Origin: Mucor racemosus
Lineage: Eukaryota > Mucoromycota > Mucoromycetes > Mucorales > Mucoraceae
DNA length: 64,000 bases
NCBI GenBank assembly: GCA_027405735.1
Contig: JAPEHQ010000008.1
Coordinates: forward strand, 1,798,001-1,862,000
Direction: 5' to 3'
Part shown: positions 1 through 12,605 of the stretch, piece after piece
How positions within the stretch are numbered: the first letter of the stretch is position 1
How the letters are laid out: each line of letters begins with the position of its first letter
The notes under the pieces: model-generated
Told to the model about the DNA's origin: nothing
Databases searched by the model: none
The model's input: only the letters and a program-made list of their open reading frames with translations
Position numbers and translations under genes: made by a program

Positions 1-880
1 TTCACTGCTAAAGCCTAAAGGATTGGAAACTTTGAGGCTTCATATCTCTAGAAATAATTAAGCTATACTAACACTTTCTAGTAATAAAACTTACTTGTTT
101 TAAAGTGCTCTATAACATATTATAATATAAAAAAATTTTGAGCACCTTTATTTTTTTTCATTTTTTTTTGGCATTTTTGCAGTATATTTCAAAAAATCCG
201 TTAAATTGAGCAGCATTTTTTTTACATTTATATCATCAGCCTCGTTGAGTTCTCTCAGATCCAATTTAGTTTTTTTCAAAATATTGATTTTTCGTGGAGA
301 TATCATCAAAAATGTGTACAAAAATATACCTTCATTTCTAGCCTCCATTTTTCCCTTATATACCCTCATCCCAAATTCTGAATTTGAAAAATTTTGGACA
401 AAAATCTTGTTTCCTCTACAAAAAATGCAGCTAGAGATTTCCGCAATAACTCGATCGATAGATAATTTTTTTGCGCATTGTTCCTATTACTTATATGCTA
501 AATATGTTTATCAAAATTAATGTGTATCGTCAAAAAACCTCTAAAATTTAAATTGCATTTTATACAAAATTTAATGTGAAATATTTGTCTGAATTTTATT
601 TAAATAAATGCAGAATCCAAAACCGTACAAAAACTATTTAAAATGCTAAGTCGACTTACTTTGCAGTTCATGAGCAACTAAACGATTTTTTGTTTTTGAT
701 CATTTTTCGTCCATTTTTTTTTAAATCAATTTTGGAGCTCAGTTAGTATAGATTGTAAGCTGTACTGTAAGCTATGATTTTGATTTTCTTGATGAAAAAA
801 CAATATTTTTTGCTAAAACAAAAAATTCAGAGTAGCAGCCAATTAGATCTATTTTGTGTATACAAAGAAACAATGGAAAC
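1..880 (+). repeat. R1 dispersed repeat, copy 1 (cut by window start)
   Basis: This segment is homologous to 16713-17781, 50750-52015, 63415-64000 and, inverted, 55440-56683. Shared landmarks are a 'cttcatatctctagaaataat' type block near 40, a 'tttttcgtggagatat' block near 290 and 'gctaaaacaaaaaat' near 810. On the minus strand every complete copy carries a lysine-rich open frame with the core MEARNEGIFLYTF; here it is 148-369 (73 codons). Similarity fades near 880. The family is not recognised; it may be the terminal part of a larger transposon. The repeat nature is certain, the class is not. Confidence 0.85.
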
Positions 881-1292
881 TAAACATGTTTGTGCGAAAA
901 TTAATTAAAAGGGATAAACTGATCGCAAACTGTTGATATCTAACAAAATGCTGGCTTGAGTCAATTCTTGCTAGTTGTTGGTGCTTAATATACAATGTGA
1001 ATTGTTCTAATTAGTTTAAAATGAACTTAGGAATTTGATATTTGTGATTTTTGACATTTTGCATCTAGTAACTGCAATAAAAGGTCGGTTTATTAAACCG
1101 GACGAATACACATATTCAAGCTCAATGACCATCATTAATTGGGTCAAAACTTACGCTTAACACTCGGCAGTCTACTTTTTTCCTCGTGTGAAAACCTGGG
1201 TATCAAACATCGCACAATATAAACCAGTATTTTTGTAGGATGCATGAATTCCTTTTTAGTTTTCCGTATTTTCTTGTCGAAAATTATTTAGG
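881..1292. other. Intergenic, upstream of the IKS1-like kinase
   Basis: No gene is visible. It holds the presumed promoter and 5' leader of the downstream kinase gene; there is a pyrimidine-rich stretch just before the start codon. No clear TATA box or operator can be defined by eye. Confidence 0.5.
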
Positions 1293-4200
1293 ATGGATAC
1301 CATAACAACCAATACAACATCGAAACGAAGAGCAAGTGAACCAGAAGCAAGTGAGGCATTAGCTTTGATTAGCAGTGTTAATAATCAACAAAATAGGGTC
1401 CCACCTCCTTTACCTTATTTACCAAGCGACTATAGACCTTCACCAGATAGCCCGCGTCATTTTGTAGCTACTCAGCATCCTCTACTGTTTAACGTTAATA
1501 ATAATAATCATCAAAACAGAAGGCAACGTTCTCGTTCTATAGGATATCCTTTAGCTATCGAAAATTCTGCTGCTATAACAGCCTCTGGTAGTGGTTCTGC
1601 CTCCTCTTCTTCTTCTACAGCAAACAACGCTCTCACGAATAACAGAGAACACTTTGAGCTTGTACCGTATCGTGAATGGACTGTGATAGCGTAAGTTACA
1701 TTATATAGTTTCAAAATTTAGAGAAATACTCAAACATGTGTTTACTTTAGACGTAATAATCAAAAAGGCCAACTTGTTTTATACAATCAAGATAGTCAAT
1801 CCATTACGGTTCAAAATTATTTACCTGATCATTTTACACACATTGATCCCAATGTACCAATTCAAGTAAGTACTTGGGTCAGATTTATCATGATGATATT
1901 ATTTATACAATTGGTAGATGAAGTCAAATGAAGAGAATTACTGTCCGTATTGCCATCAATCAATGCATAATGCAACATCGAGTACCAAACCCAAGGTATG
2001 ATATTCAAGATATATATAAGCTATAGTGACTAACATCAATATAGAGTGATGAACCTGATTTTATGGATCGTAATTACTTTCGATTATTAGCTTCGTCAAA
2101 ACCAAACACTGCTTCAAAGTAAGTATTCTTTGTGGATGTTGGTTTTTTTTTTTAAAAAAAAAAATGGGGTCAAAACCAACTGACAATTCTTGTTTTATGC
2201 AGTTCTCCAGTACAATCACGGTCAAGTACGTTTAGTACAGACGCTGAAAGACCTCCACCGATAAACGCACAAAACTTGAATGCAAATGCTTTCAATCAAG
2301 GTTACTATTCCAAGTTTTTTGTCGAGATGAATAAACTAGGAAAAGGATTTCGCGGCAGTGTATTTTTATGCGAGGTAAATCATATCGCAAGGAGGGGAGG
2401 GGAGGGGAGGAGATTTACAGTAAATATTGACATTGCAATGAATAGCACATGTTGGATGGTGTTAAGCTAGGTAAATATGCTGTTAAAAAAGTAGCGATTG
2501 GCAATAATCATCCATGGCTTGTTCGTATGTTACGGGAGGTGCATTTATTGGAAAGACTTCGACATCCAAATATTGTTAGTTACAAGCATTCCTGGTTAGA
2601 ATACAATCGACTGACACCATTTGGTCCAGAAGTACCTTGTCTTTTTATTTTGATGGAATGTGCAAATGGGGGCAATTTGGAAGAGTATTTTGAACATATG
2701 AACAAGCCAGAAAAGGCGTCAGTGGATGCATCTAACCCAAAATCACAGCAAAGGAGACGTATGTCATCTAAAGAATTGAAGCGTGAACGTATTCGAAAAC
2801 AATATCAAGCACAAGAATCATTTGAACAGGAGCAAAATATATCTGTACCCATGGTATCAATATCAAGGCGTTTATTGACAATGACTGAAATTTGGTCGTT
2901 ATTTTTGGATATTGTACAGGGTTTGGCTCATTTACATCAACAAAATATTGTACATAGAGATTTGAAACCGCCTAATTTGTTATTGCAGTATGATGAGCGT
3001 AATAGACATGCTCATCAGGGAATGTAAAGTATGAGTTTTATATATTATTATCGTACGTTTAATTAAAATTATTTAGTCCTCGAGTTTTGATTTCTGATTT
3101 TGGTGAATGTGAAGATTTGGATGAAACTCGTGTGGATAATAATCGCACAGGAGCGACAGGTACATTGGAATTCATGGCACCAGAACATGTTCGTCTTGAT
3201 CCAAGAGGTAGAAATACAGTCGATTATTCACCCAAAGCAGACATGTGGTCGCTTGGTATGGTGTTATATTTCCTTTGCTATTCAAGACTTCCGTACAGTA
3301 TTATTGATGATGTGGAGATATTAAGAACAGAGATCTTAAATTTCAAAGAGTAAAAACAAAAACAAAAAAAAAGTAATCAGTGGAATAATTCATGCTAACA
3401 TTATATTAGTGTTCGATTTCCAGCATCGAGATTTGATATTTACAAGAATGATCCAGCGCTTTATGCAGATGCATTGAATAATCCCAATATAACATCAGAT
3501 ATACCGAATGAGCTCAAAATACTCATTCGTATGTTGTTATCTATTGATTCTATAAAACGTCCTTCATGCAATGAAATATTGACAAAACTTCGAAGCATTC
3601 GACGAGATGAAACTGCATCTATTTTTCAAGATATACCGAGCGAATGGAATTCGTCTTCTACAAACACTAATACACAAGCGACATCTACTAATGGAAATCC
3701 CCCTGGCACAACAATAAAATCACCATCACCTCTGAATGAGAATACTATTATTATAGATACAGAAGAAATATCTTCTTCTCAAGATGAACCATACGTTCAT
3801 CGCACTGCAACAAAGCATCGGCATTCATCCTCTTCTATCTCTGAGGATCGAGGTAATTCAACATCTACTGGAAATAATACATTGAGAAAACGACAAAGAT
3901 TGTTAGGTAAAGAGGAATTGAATAGAGATTCTATTATGAGAGAAAGCGATGAAGATGATGATAATGAACAAGAAGAGGAAGAAGTACCAAGGTTATTACT
4001 CGGTTCTCCTGATCTTGCTGAATCACATCATTCCGCTCGTTGGTTATCAGATCATCATTTTATTCAGATTATAAAGATTGTTACAGTTGTATTAAAGGTA
4101 ACCTATTTCACAAAATGGTGTAACACTTATCTCATATGTTGTATAGATTGCATCCTGTACATATTCTTGCTCTCCATATTCAGCAAAGCCTAGTGCTTTA

Positions 4201-4332
4201 TATCCGGTTGTTATTTTTGCTCTTCTTGATTTTTGGAGTGAATCCAGCTCACCAAGCTTTTTGTTGATGGTTATTCATGTAATTTGGATCATGAGTACCA
4301 CATTATTGACCAGTGGTTTATGTACAGCTTAA
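1293..4332 (+). CDS. IKS1: IKS1-type serine/threonine protein kinase
   Basis: Nine exons (1293-1690, 1751-1865, 1918-1995, 2045-2118, 2203-2374, 2446-3023, 3077-3349, 3410-4097, 4147-4332) give 853 residues with every junction in phase. A CPYCHQ motif lies near residue 177, as in the N-terminal part of fungal IKS1 proteins. The kinase domain starts near residue 262 with the glycine loop GKGFRGSVF, then YAVKK, HRDLKPPN near 448, DFGE (DFG position) near 478 and an APE-type APEH. A large insert separates the front and back of the N-lobe/C-lobe region. After the kinase come a Ser/Asp/Glu-rich low-complexity stretch and a hydrophobic C-terminus (from HFIQIIKIVTVVLK on) that suggests membrane anchoring. 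IKS1 is a poorly characterised fungal kinase named for ira1 suppression; the biological role here is inference. The family call rests on overall architecture and the LRHPNIVSYKHSWLE segment. Confidence 0.88.
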
Positions 4333-4518
4333 CTGTATATATTATGATTGTTTTCGGAGTCGATAAGTATTTGTCATATTTACCTTACTTCATCAGTGTG
4401 GGAGAAAGCACGCAATCATCTCGAAATAAAGACAAATCTATATAATTTTTTTTTTAGCTTTCTTTCTATCTTTTTCTTTCTCTTTTTCTTCATTAATTTT
4501 TATATATCGACAACTATC

Positions 4519-5565
4519 ATGACAAATAAGCAAACATCTGCAACTGCCGATTTCATCTCTGGAAAGTAAGAAATGTGGAATGGTTTGCTCAAATGTATCT
4601 TTTATTTAAAGTATCATACTAGTTTCGGTGGCATGTCTCAGGTTGTTGTAGGCCAACCTTTGGATACTATCAAGGTTAGACTTCAATTAGATCAAGGTAG
4701 ATTTAAAGGTGCTTGGGATTGCACTATACAAACTGTACAAAAAGAAGGTTTTTTTGCATTATACAAAGGTAAAATTTCTCACTATTGTGTAAATTGCGTT
4801 CCTGAATTTCATTTTTCAAATAGGTATGGCAAGCCCATTGATCGGTATTGGTGCAGTCAATGCACTTTTATTTGCAGCCAATTCTTCAATCAAAAGCCAA
4901 CTTCAATCCCATCCTGACGAACTTTTATCGTTGGACAAGATTGCATTAGCAGGTGCTGGTGCGGGTTTTGTTAATAGTGTTTTAGCTAGTCCAGTTGAAC
5001 TGCTTAAAATCAAGATGCAAGCTCAATTTGGTTCTAAATCAATTGATGGAAAACGTCATTTTACAGGCCCAGTTGATTGTGCAAAATATTTGATTCAAAG
5101 AGATGGTATTGCTCATGGATTATTTAGAGGTTTATGGGCTACTATTGCTCGTGAAATCCCAGCGTATGCTGGTTTTTATTCAGGGTTTGAGTTTACAAAG
5201 AGATATTTGACTCAGGGCCAAGAAGCAAATGTACTCCAATTGATGATGTCTGGTGCTATGGGTGGTGTTAGTTATTGGGTATGTTCATATCCTTTAGATG
5301 TTGTCAAATCAGTGGTAAATATTCCCATTAAATGAGATGATTATACAATATACTAACCCGATATTTATTCTAGGTTCAAAATCAAGTAGAACCTCCTAAA
5401 GGCTTATATATTACACATGTTTTAAAGCAAATCTATAGACGTGATGGCCTTGGAGGGCTCTTTCGTGGGTTTACACCTACAGTATTAAGAAGTATTCCTG
5501 CAGCAGGTGCTACATTTACGGCTTACGAACTTTCTATCCGCGCATTTCAAGCAAACGGCTGGTAA
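4519..5565 (+). CDS. Mitochondrial carrier (SLC25 family), ORT1/YMC1/SLC25A29-like
   Basis: Four exons (4519-4565, 4623-4768, 4824-5314, 5374-5565) give 291 residues, the usual carrier size. Three repeats each carry the Px[DE]xx[KR] signature: PLDTIK near residue 34, PVELLK near 130 and PLDVVK near 223, followed by carrier-type aromatic/glycine motifs (YKG, LFRGLW, LFRGFT). Such carriers exchange small metabolites across the inner mitochondrial membrane. The segment SPLIGIGAVNALLF resembles the basic amino acid/carnitine clade (ORT1, YMC1, SLC25A20/29), but substrate cannot be fixed by eye. The start codon is preceded by a long T/C-rich leader, and the gene begins only 187 bp after the kinase stop on the same strand. 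Short first exon with the intron after ISG is supported by restored homology in exon 2. Confidence 0.9.
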
Positions 5566-5839
5566 AGAATCGGAGTAAACCTGTCAAAAAAAAAAAAGAA
5601 AGGATGTAAAATGTATAATAAGAAAGGGAAAGTTTATTTAATAATAATAAAGAAAAAGAAGACAATAGAGAATTGAAATCATTTGAATGAATTTAATATA
5701 TTTATATATGAATTTGTGATCTTTGAGGGTAGAGGGAAAGAGAAGGGTTGTTTTATCATAAAAAAAGAAAGAGAGAAGCAAAAAATATGATATATGTATT
5801 TTGAAACTTCATGAATCGATTTGATAAAGCAATTGGAAA

Positions 5840-6928
5840 TTATTGTACTTCTTCTTTAATAATTTTTTCAGATTGTTCAGTTGCTTTAGCACATTCCTGG
5901 GCTTTTTCATTCGCTTCTTTATTCTCACGGAGAGCAGCAGTACAAAGTTGAGTTAAACGAGTAAATCTATCATCTTCTTCATGAGTTTCAGATGGAGATG
6001 TTGTACCTGAAGAGTTAGAAGTACTGGGAACAGGTGTTAATGGTTGGTTTTTACCTCCTTCAGAAGCATCGCCTTTAGTGGCAGCGTCAGATGTAGTAGC
6101 AGTGGTCTCAGCTGCAGTAGATGTTTGCGCTTCTGTGGTATTACCATTAACCAAGATAGGGGCAGGATAAGAAGAGTAAACAGGGAGAACATATTGTCCA
6201 GGCAATATTTCCTTATTGTTCCCATCAGTATTATAAACTGAAGTGTAGGCATAGGCTTCATAACCTGAAGCATATTGACTTAATTGAGTAGGGTAGCCAA
6301 AATCTGCAGCGGCAGGTGCAGTAGCCGCGGCAGCGGTGGCAGCAGATACAGAAGTTGGTGGAACAGCAGTAGCATGATAAATAGGTTGTGGCTGTTGTTG
6401 CTGTTGTTGTTGTTGTTGCTGTTGTTGATCTTTGGGCTTTTCCTCTAAACATTTAATTAGCTTTATGCTTTTTGATCTGGCAATGTAAATTTAATACGAT
6501 GATTTACCTCCATTGTTCTTTTGTCTTCTCTTGTATGGACCACGTTTAATGCCTTTCTTACGTTCCTTTCTTACTGAATTAACACAGGAATCAGCAATTC
6601 CATACTTTTCACAACGTGGGCATGGTCTTGCATCATCGCATTTCTTACAGGCTTTTTGGCAATTGGCTATAGTAATGTTAGGATATAACAAGATTAGATG
6701 TCGTCATCATATCAATTCAAGTGAAAATTTTTTCATATATATATATTTGTATATAAATAATTAAAAAAAGTGCAAAGGAAACTTACTGCAAGCATTTTTG
6801 ACTTGGTTACGTTTAGGAGTATCTGAGGTAGAATGGGTTCTTAAAACACCAATATTCTGATTAATAACAGGCACAGCAACAGTATTAGCATTGTTAGCTA
6901 AAATGGGAGTAGGAGTTGGAACAGTCAT
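5840..6928 (-). CDS. Zn(II)2Cys6 fungal transcription regulator
   Basis: Three exons (6928-6787, 6666-6508, 6444-5840) give 301 residues. The binuclear zinc cluster is split by intron 1: the first cysteine (NAC) ends exon 1 and the rest follows in exon 2, giving C-x2-C-x6-C-x5-C-x2-C-x8-C around residues 47-77. An extra cysteine lies inside the x6 spacer. A basic tail KKGIKRGPYKRR follows, typical of a common Mucoromycota/Basidiomycota zinc-cluster group. Then come a poly-Q run, an Ala-rich stretch, an aromatic/Tyr-rich segment and a charged helical C-terminus near residues 258-301 that may form a coiled coil. There is no fungal-specific transcription factor middle-homology domain, so this is a short regulator. 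It converges with the carrier gene; their stops are 274 bp apart. Target genes are unknown. Confidence 0.88.
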
Positions 6929-8460
6929 TTTGGAATAAATAAATGATGATACAGTTATTTACTGCTTCATGTTTAAAGAAAAAAACGCATTAGTAAACAT
7001 GCCATTAACTCGAATATTGTTTATACGCCCAATATACCTTTTTATCAGTTGATTGTACGGACTAAAGTGTAAAGAAGATTAGAAAGAAGGTAACGAAATA
7101 AAAGGCGGCGCTACAAACTGACTCTTAATGGAAGTGAAAAAAAAAGTGAAAAGGGGTTCTATTTTGCTTTCGTCGTTTAGTTTCTTCTTTTCCTGATTTC
7201 ATCTCTTTTTGTTGTCTTACCTTTTTATGAAAAAAACTACTATTTGCTAAACTAAAAAAGAAAAAAAAACACTAGGACTTTTTTTTTCCAGTTGCGAAAA
7301 AAAAGATTTAAACAAAAAAGAAAAGAGATATAAAATGGAAAGAGATGGAAGAAAATAAATACGAAAAAAAAAAAACAAATTTCTTTTGCAAGGGCGGAGT
7401 AATTTGATGACCAAATACAAAAAATACACGCACCTAATATTTATTTTTGTCGTACATATCCGAGTCTATAAGGTGATTTATAGGCACTGGTTCTTTTTTT
7501 TTTTTTCAGCAAAATCATCAATCAGTCTGATTTTCCTGCTTTCAAGATATTGAAATTGAGTCGAAAAGCCATTTCTGATCTACAACCATCATTTCAATCC
7601 ACTATTACAAACATATCATCTCAGCGTAAAAAAAAAAAAGAAAAAGAAAAAAGTGATATTCATTGTTTATTCATGTAATGGATAATTACAAGCGGTCAAG
7701 GTAAATGTGTAACTACAAGTAATTGTTGGTCGTGTATCAAATTCAAAGAAATTGGTAAAATCAGTTTACAACATTTCCGTTTATCAAGATCCTTTCATTA
7801 CTTGTAATTAATAAGCTCCGTAAAAAAAGAAATGGCCCTATTTAGAAATTTAGTCATTCACATTTTGGATAGGAATTCGTAACAAAGAGAACTAGAGCTT
7901 TCCTTAATATTTATTTACTCTTTTTATACAATAGATTCCATAGAAAATAGTACCAAACGTTCAATTGAAACCTTGCTTAGCGAGTAATGAACGAACTCTT
8001 GTGTGAAAATGATTAATTACAATTTAATAAGAATTCGTTAGTGTCACTTGTTGGTCAAGATTAACCTGCACAGCAAAAATAAAATAAAATAACTTTGTCA
8101 GGTGCTCGTATTACTGAATATGGCATTGGTTTTTGATTCTTTCTCCCTCCCATGAAAAGCGCTAGTGATGAAGAATAAGCTGTACTTGAATATGAATGGT
8201 GCGTGCATTTGTCTTGAAGCTCATCTATTCCCTTCAAGATTTGCACACTACATGAGTTTATGCATCGTTTCGATTTGCGTCAGTTTTATCGCAAACTATG
8301 TAATACTTGTTTTTGAAACTAAAAAAAAAAAAATCGCAGTTATACTCCAGGTATAATAAGTCTCTCATATTTTTCACATATCCAAACAATTCTTAGAAGA
8401 TTACCCCCTTTCCATTAACAGGAATTTATCAAAATCAAGAACAAGGTTGATCTGCTGATT
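6929..8460. other. Intergenic; upstream region of the zinc-cluster gene
   Basis: About 1.5 kb without a supportable gene. It contains several A- or T-runs near 7250-7400, 7495-7507 and 7627-7650 and only short open frames without recognisable motifs. The part next to 6928 presumably carries the promoter of the minus-strand regulator. Confidence 0.5.
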
Positions 8461-8619
8461 CTTCAGTCTCCGATCCATTCCAATTTTGCTTTTTTCATCT
8501 TTTTGAGAATTTCTTGTGTACCAACAAGCGAGACAAAAGGAATATTATTACCAATTTATAAAATTTTGATTGTCAAAGCAGTTTACCTACAGTATTTCTA
8601 CTTCAAATTCAGACAAAAT

Positions 8620-8740
8620 AAGTAAAATTTGGGATGAAATAAGAATAAAATTGGGATGTCATGAAGATAAAATTGGGATGTAATGAAGATAAAATTTGGA
8701 TGTAATGAAAATGAAATTTAGATAAAATGAGAAAAGGGAT
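8620..8740. repeat. Degenerate minisatellite, unit about 22-28 bp
   Basis: Successive units read like 'gggatgtaatgaagataaaa' with substitutions: related starts occur near 8631, 8653, 8676 and 8698. About five imperfect units are visible. It sits in what would be an intron or flank of the possible zinc-knuckle gene fragment. Confidence 0.75.
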
Positions 8741-8766
8741 TTGGAAAAAATGAAATTACAGCTTAC

Positions 8767-9006
8767 CTGTAATGATATAAATCTCCCAAAGGAAAAAAAC
8801 CGTGTTTATTATGGCATTCTTGATTGCTGAACTTTGTCGCTTCTTACTTGTGCCAACTATCAAAAGAATTAGAAAATCTATAATTTACTTTATGTCGTAC
8901 CCACCATCATCTGCTTTGTCTTCTTTATAAAGTCTACATTTGTTGTATTTCTTGCTATAGTGGTCAATTTCTTTACAATCCTTACATGTCGACTGCGGTC
9001 TCTCCC
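8767..9006 (-). pseudogene. Possible zinc-knuckle gene remnant (two exon-like pieces)
   Basis: On the minus strand two exon-like blocks (9006-8905 and 8856-8767) are bounded by good splice signals and join in phase across a 48-bp intron. The first block encodes GERPQSTCKDCKEIDHYSKK followed by a further cysteine, a C-x2-C-x4-H-x7-C arrangement like the zinc knuckles at the ends of some transposon proteins. The second block encodes a short basic then hydrophobic segment. The exon-like sequence upstream (9327-9247, starting METNASN) ends in the wrong phase to join, and downstream a stop comes within a few codons. I therefore treat it as a decayed or unresolved gene. It could also be a small real gene with an exon I have missed. 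Confidence 0.35.
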
Positions 9007-9009
9007 CTA

Positions 9010-9907
9010 AGTCAATAATGATTGTAAAAAATAAACTGCCTTTCAAAGATTTTATACTTTATATCTGACTCTCTACTCGTCTTTACTGCTTAAATTTTAT
9101 TTAAAATTAAGGATCTGTACATTATCAATTGTTGCAGATGATGGGATGTAGAAAATAAGAGAAAAAAAAAAGAGAGGATAAAAAGCCGCCTTTACGTGTG
9201 GAGACGATGTACAATATGAGGTTTTAATTCATCAATCGGTACTTACCAGGTATCCAAGCAGTCGATATATGATAAATGCCTTACAACTACGTACTGATTT
9301 TATATAATTGCTAGCATTTGTTTCCATCTGCTTCAATTTTCATCATCACCAAATTTCGAGGTTTAAATAAAGAAGATGATGATGATCTAGAAATACATTG
9401 CTTGATTGAATTTACATATTTATCTCAAATCAAATTCATTTTAGTGTGAATTTGTCACTGAATTTATCTAAAAATTCATTCTCATTTAATACAAATTTTT
9501 ACCTCTATTCTGTCTAAATTTTATTTCTGTTTCGTCCAAAGAAATAATAAAAACGTCTAAATTTTACGTGTAAAGCCTGTATTACGCTTTTACCGCCAGA
9601 AACTGATCTGAAACATTTTTTATTCCCCGCTCAGGAACGCAAATGTAGCGCCAACCCAGCAAAATTTACTTTCAATCAATTTTTTTTTTTAAAAATTGGA
9701 TAACAATAATTAATATATAGAGTAAAATATACAAGTTTTTGATAAGCTCTTGTTATGCTTACTTTCATATTCTGTGAGAAAAGGCTATTATTTTTAAAAG
9801 TTTCAGATCGAGCATCATTTCACAATTTAATAAACCACATATTTAATCATCGCTCAGGAACCTCATTTTTTATTGATTTTTGCTTTGTATCTATGGAATT
9901 TATACAT
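9010..9907. other. Intergenic, AT-rich
   Basis: Apart from the exon-like stretch 9247-9327 (minus), nothing supportable is seen. At 9415-9570 there are T-rich, weakly repetitive blocks of the type 'aaattttatctgt', faintly like the minisatellite at 8620 in reverse. Confidence 0.4.
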
Positions 9908-12081
9908 TTATAACTTCAATATTTCTATCTCTTTCTGTAAGGATGAGACCTCAGGTGTGATCTTTTTTATCCGATTCTTGAGTGATTGTATTACTATTTT
10001 AAAAATGTGATAAATTAGATTTTTTCTGTAATTTTATGTGATAAATCACACTTACAGTTTTCAATGATAATAACATCTTTCTTCTTTACATGCTGATTTG
10101 TGGGTATTATTAAAACTGCCTCTAAAAGAAGAATCGATTCTTCGTATTTCGTTTTACAATTAAATAAATCTTCCCTAACAAGTTGCGATACTGCTGCTTC
10201 TCGACTCTATATAAATTCATCGAAAGCTATTAGATAAATGGTAATCAGAAAGTATGGAAGCTATACCATTTCAACTGCATTATCGTACAGCAATCTCTGT
10301 ATGATCCTTTGATCCACTTCTTTCTGTTCAAAGTTTGATTGCTTCACCGTGAATTTATTAAGCTCTGATTTACCCCATTTTAAAAGATCATTTTCTGCAT
10401 TGGTGTATTTAAATTTGCTGTTAACTGTTGTAGCTTTTGTCAAAATGTGCACAATTTTTCTTATCAAAGCAATTGGTGCATCGTGAGGAGTTTGTCTTGA
10501 TGAGTAAATTTTATTTGGTTGAAATAAATCGTTGAATAGTCTAATTAACGAACTAGTGATTGTAAATAATCGAACATCTAGTGTTGTGTGATAATATATA
10601 TTGCCGCTCAAATATTTCATTATATCCTCTTCTTCGGCTATCGGCTCTTCGGCAATTGTAGATGATAAAGAAGACGATGCTGGCGCTTTTTCTGCAGTGG
10701 TTCTATTATGTGCTCCAAATAAGTTGAATGGTGTCATTGAAATCGCCCTTGTTAACATGGACCCGTTTGAACCAGCACTATGGCGTCTATCTCTTACAGC
10801 GGTAATAGGTCTTTTTTGATAATAATCAACAGAATGGCTCCTTTGAATGTTTGGAATCAAGGGTGGTGTTGATACTATGATGGACAATGATGGAGGTGGC
10901 TCACATTCTATGACTATGTACTCATCTTCAATCCTTTGGAACTCATCGCTGTCAATTAATGAAATCTTAGCGATATCGAAACGTTGATCTTTTTGAGCTA
11001 TCAATTTTACGTAGTGGCAGAACTCTTCACAAGACGCTCTTTCTTCAGGACATCTTTTAAGCAATACTCTGACCAAATCTTTTAATTCAGTACTATATTC
11101 ATGCTTTGCTTTTTCAAATGGAATATCATCTTTATAATCATCCACTGTAGTACGGAGATTTTCCATATTTGTTGATTGAAATAGAGTGTGTCCTGTCATT
11201 AATTCATACAAAACTACACCCAAGCTCCATAAATCAGCCTTGTAATTATATGGTTCTCTGTTTAAAACTTCAGGGGCCATATATATAGGAGATCCCAAGA
11301 CAGACATGGCTAAGCTTGTCTTTGGGAGCATTTTAGCAAAGCCAAAATCACCTAGTTTTACGTCAGGTACATTTGTAACGGATGTTGAGGATGGTGCCAC
11401 GAGAAATATGTTCTGTCAAATCTTTTTTTTAGAACAGATATTTCATGTATAAAATGGTATTTCTCTTATTACCTTGGGCTTGATATCACGATGAATTAAA
11501 TTTTGGTCATGTAAATATCTTAGACCAGAAGCTTTTTTTTTTTTTTTTAAAATAATGATTAACAAAGATTTTTTCAATTAATCATGCACGAGAAAATTTA
11601 CCTAATTGCTCGAGAAAATGCAAAACTATTTCTTCCGGCATTCCTTGAGATTTATATGTGTTTTTAATGTAACCATTGAGATCAACCACTGAACAATATT
11701 CCATGACAAGATATACATGTGAATTGGATTTCTATCATGTCCAAGTAAAATTAATATTTCACTGATTTACGCTTATCGATAATGGTATTACAATGTATTC
11801 TTTGCAACTTATCAAATGAGGATGGCATATATTTCTCATAATCTCAATTTCTGTCTCAACATAACGCATCGTATCAGCATTTAAAATGAGTTTGGGTTTG
11901 ATTGACTTAATGGCAACAACCTTTTTTGTTGGCTTTTTTTATGTGTTTGTATAAATATATTGGTTTAATAAATGAAAAAAGATTCATATACCTTGTGTTC
12001 TGCCTTATAAACAACTGCAAATGAACCTGTTCCAAGTACTTTACCCATTGTATAATCTTTAAGAATGTTTGTCTGCGACAT
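9908..12081 (-). CDS. ATG1: ATG1/ULK-type autophagy serine/threonine kinase
   Basis: Seven exons on the minus strand (12081-11992, 11920-11771, 11731-11602, 11531-11473, 11412-10267, 10206-10056, 9993-9908) give 603 residues. Kinase landmarks are GTGSFAVVY near residue 17, VVAIKSIK near 31, HRDIKPKN near 137, DFGFAK near 160 and APEVLNREPYNYKADLWSLG near 185. A Ser-rich linker follows. The C-terminal region ends with SREAAVSQLVREDLFNC and ILLLEAVL, matching the end of the ATG1 tandem-MIT region that binds ATG13; this part is only recovered by splicing two small exons past an apparent stop at 10261. Intron 2 is only 39 bp (11732-11770). ATG1 starts autophagosome formation at the pre-autophagosomal site. 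At about 600 residues it is shorter than yeast ATG1, so it may be one of several paralogs. It is divergent from the RNA-binding gene at 12709. Confidence 0.85.
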
Positions 12082-12605
12082 TTTTTTTTAAGAGATAAAA
12101 AGAAAAAGAGAAATATCATGTGGGGTTGGGGGGGAGGGGTTTCTTATACAATGCAATATTTATATATAATCACTTGGACAAATAGAGAAAAAATAGCACC
12201 CAGCACCAGGTTAAGAAATGCGGTTACTGTGTAACAAACTCTCTTTACAAAATAAACAGATGAAACGCATTAAAATTATATACATAAAAACCCTTGATCC
12301 TTCTCTTTCTTTTTTTAAACATCTGTTACTCAAGGAATTAGGGATATTACACAAAGGATGAAGGAAGATGGAGGTTTTTTTAAAATGTAAATGTATTTAA
12401 TACAAACAAAACCATGTAGAAAAAAAAAAGAATAATAAATAACGATATTTATTTTTGTTTATTACATGTACTGATTTATTTACTATTCTAATTTTCTCTT
12501 TTCACTCTTAATCTCTCTCATCTTGTTGTTGTTGTTTTTTTTTTTTTTTTTTTTTTTTTTTCTTTCATATAAAAAAACTTTGAACGCAGACACTTCCTTA
12601 CCCCT

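Noticed and set aside
206..520. 104-codon plus-strand frame in R1 copy 1 (and the 95-codon counterparts at 51348 and 56005)
   Set aside because: It is the antisense of the better conserved lysine-rich frame and is not open in copy 2; probably a shadow.
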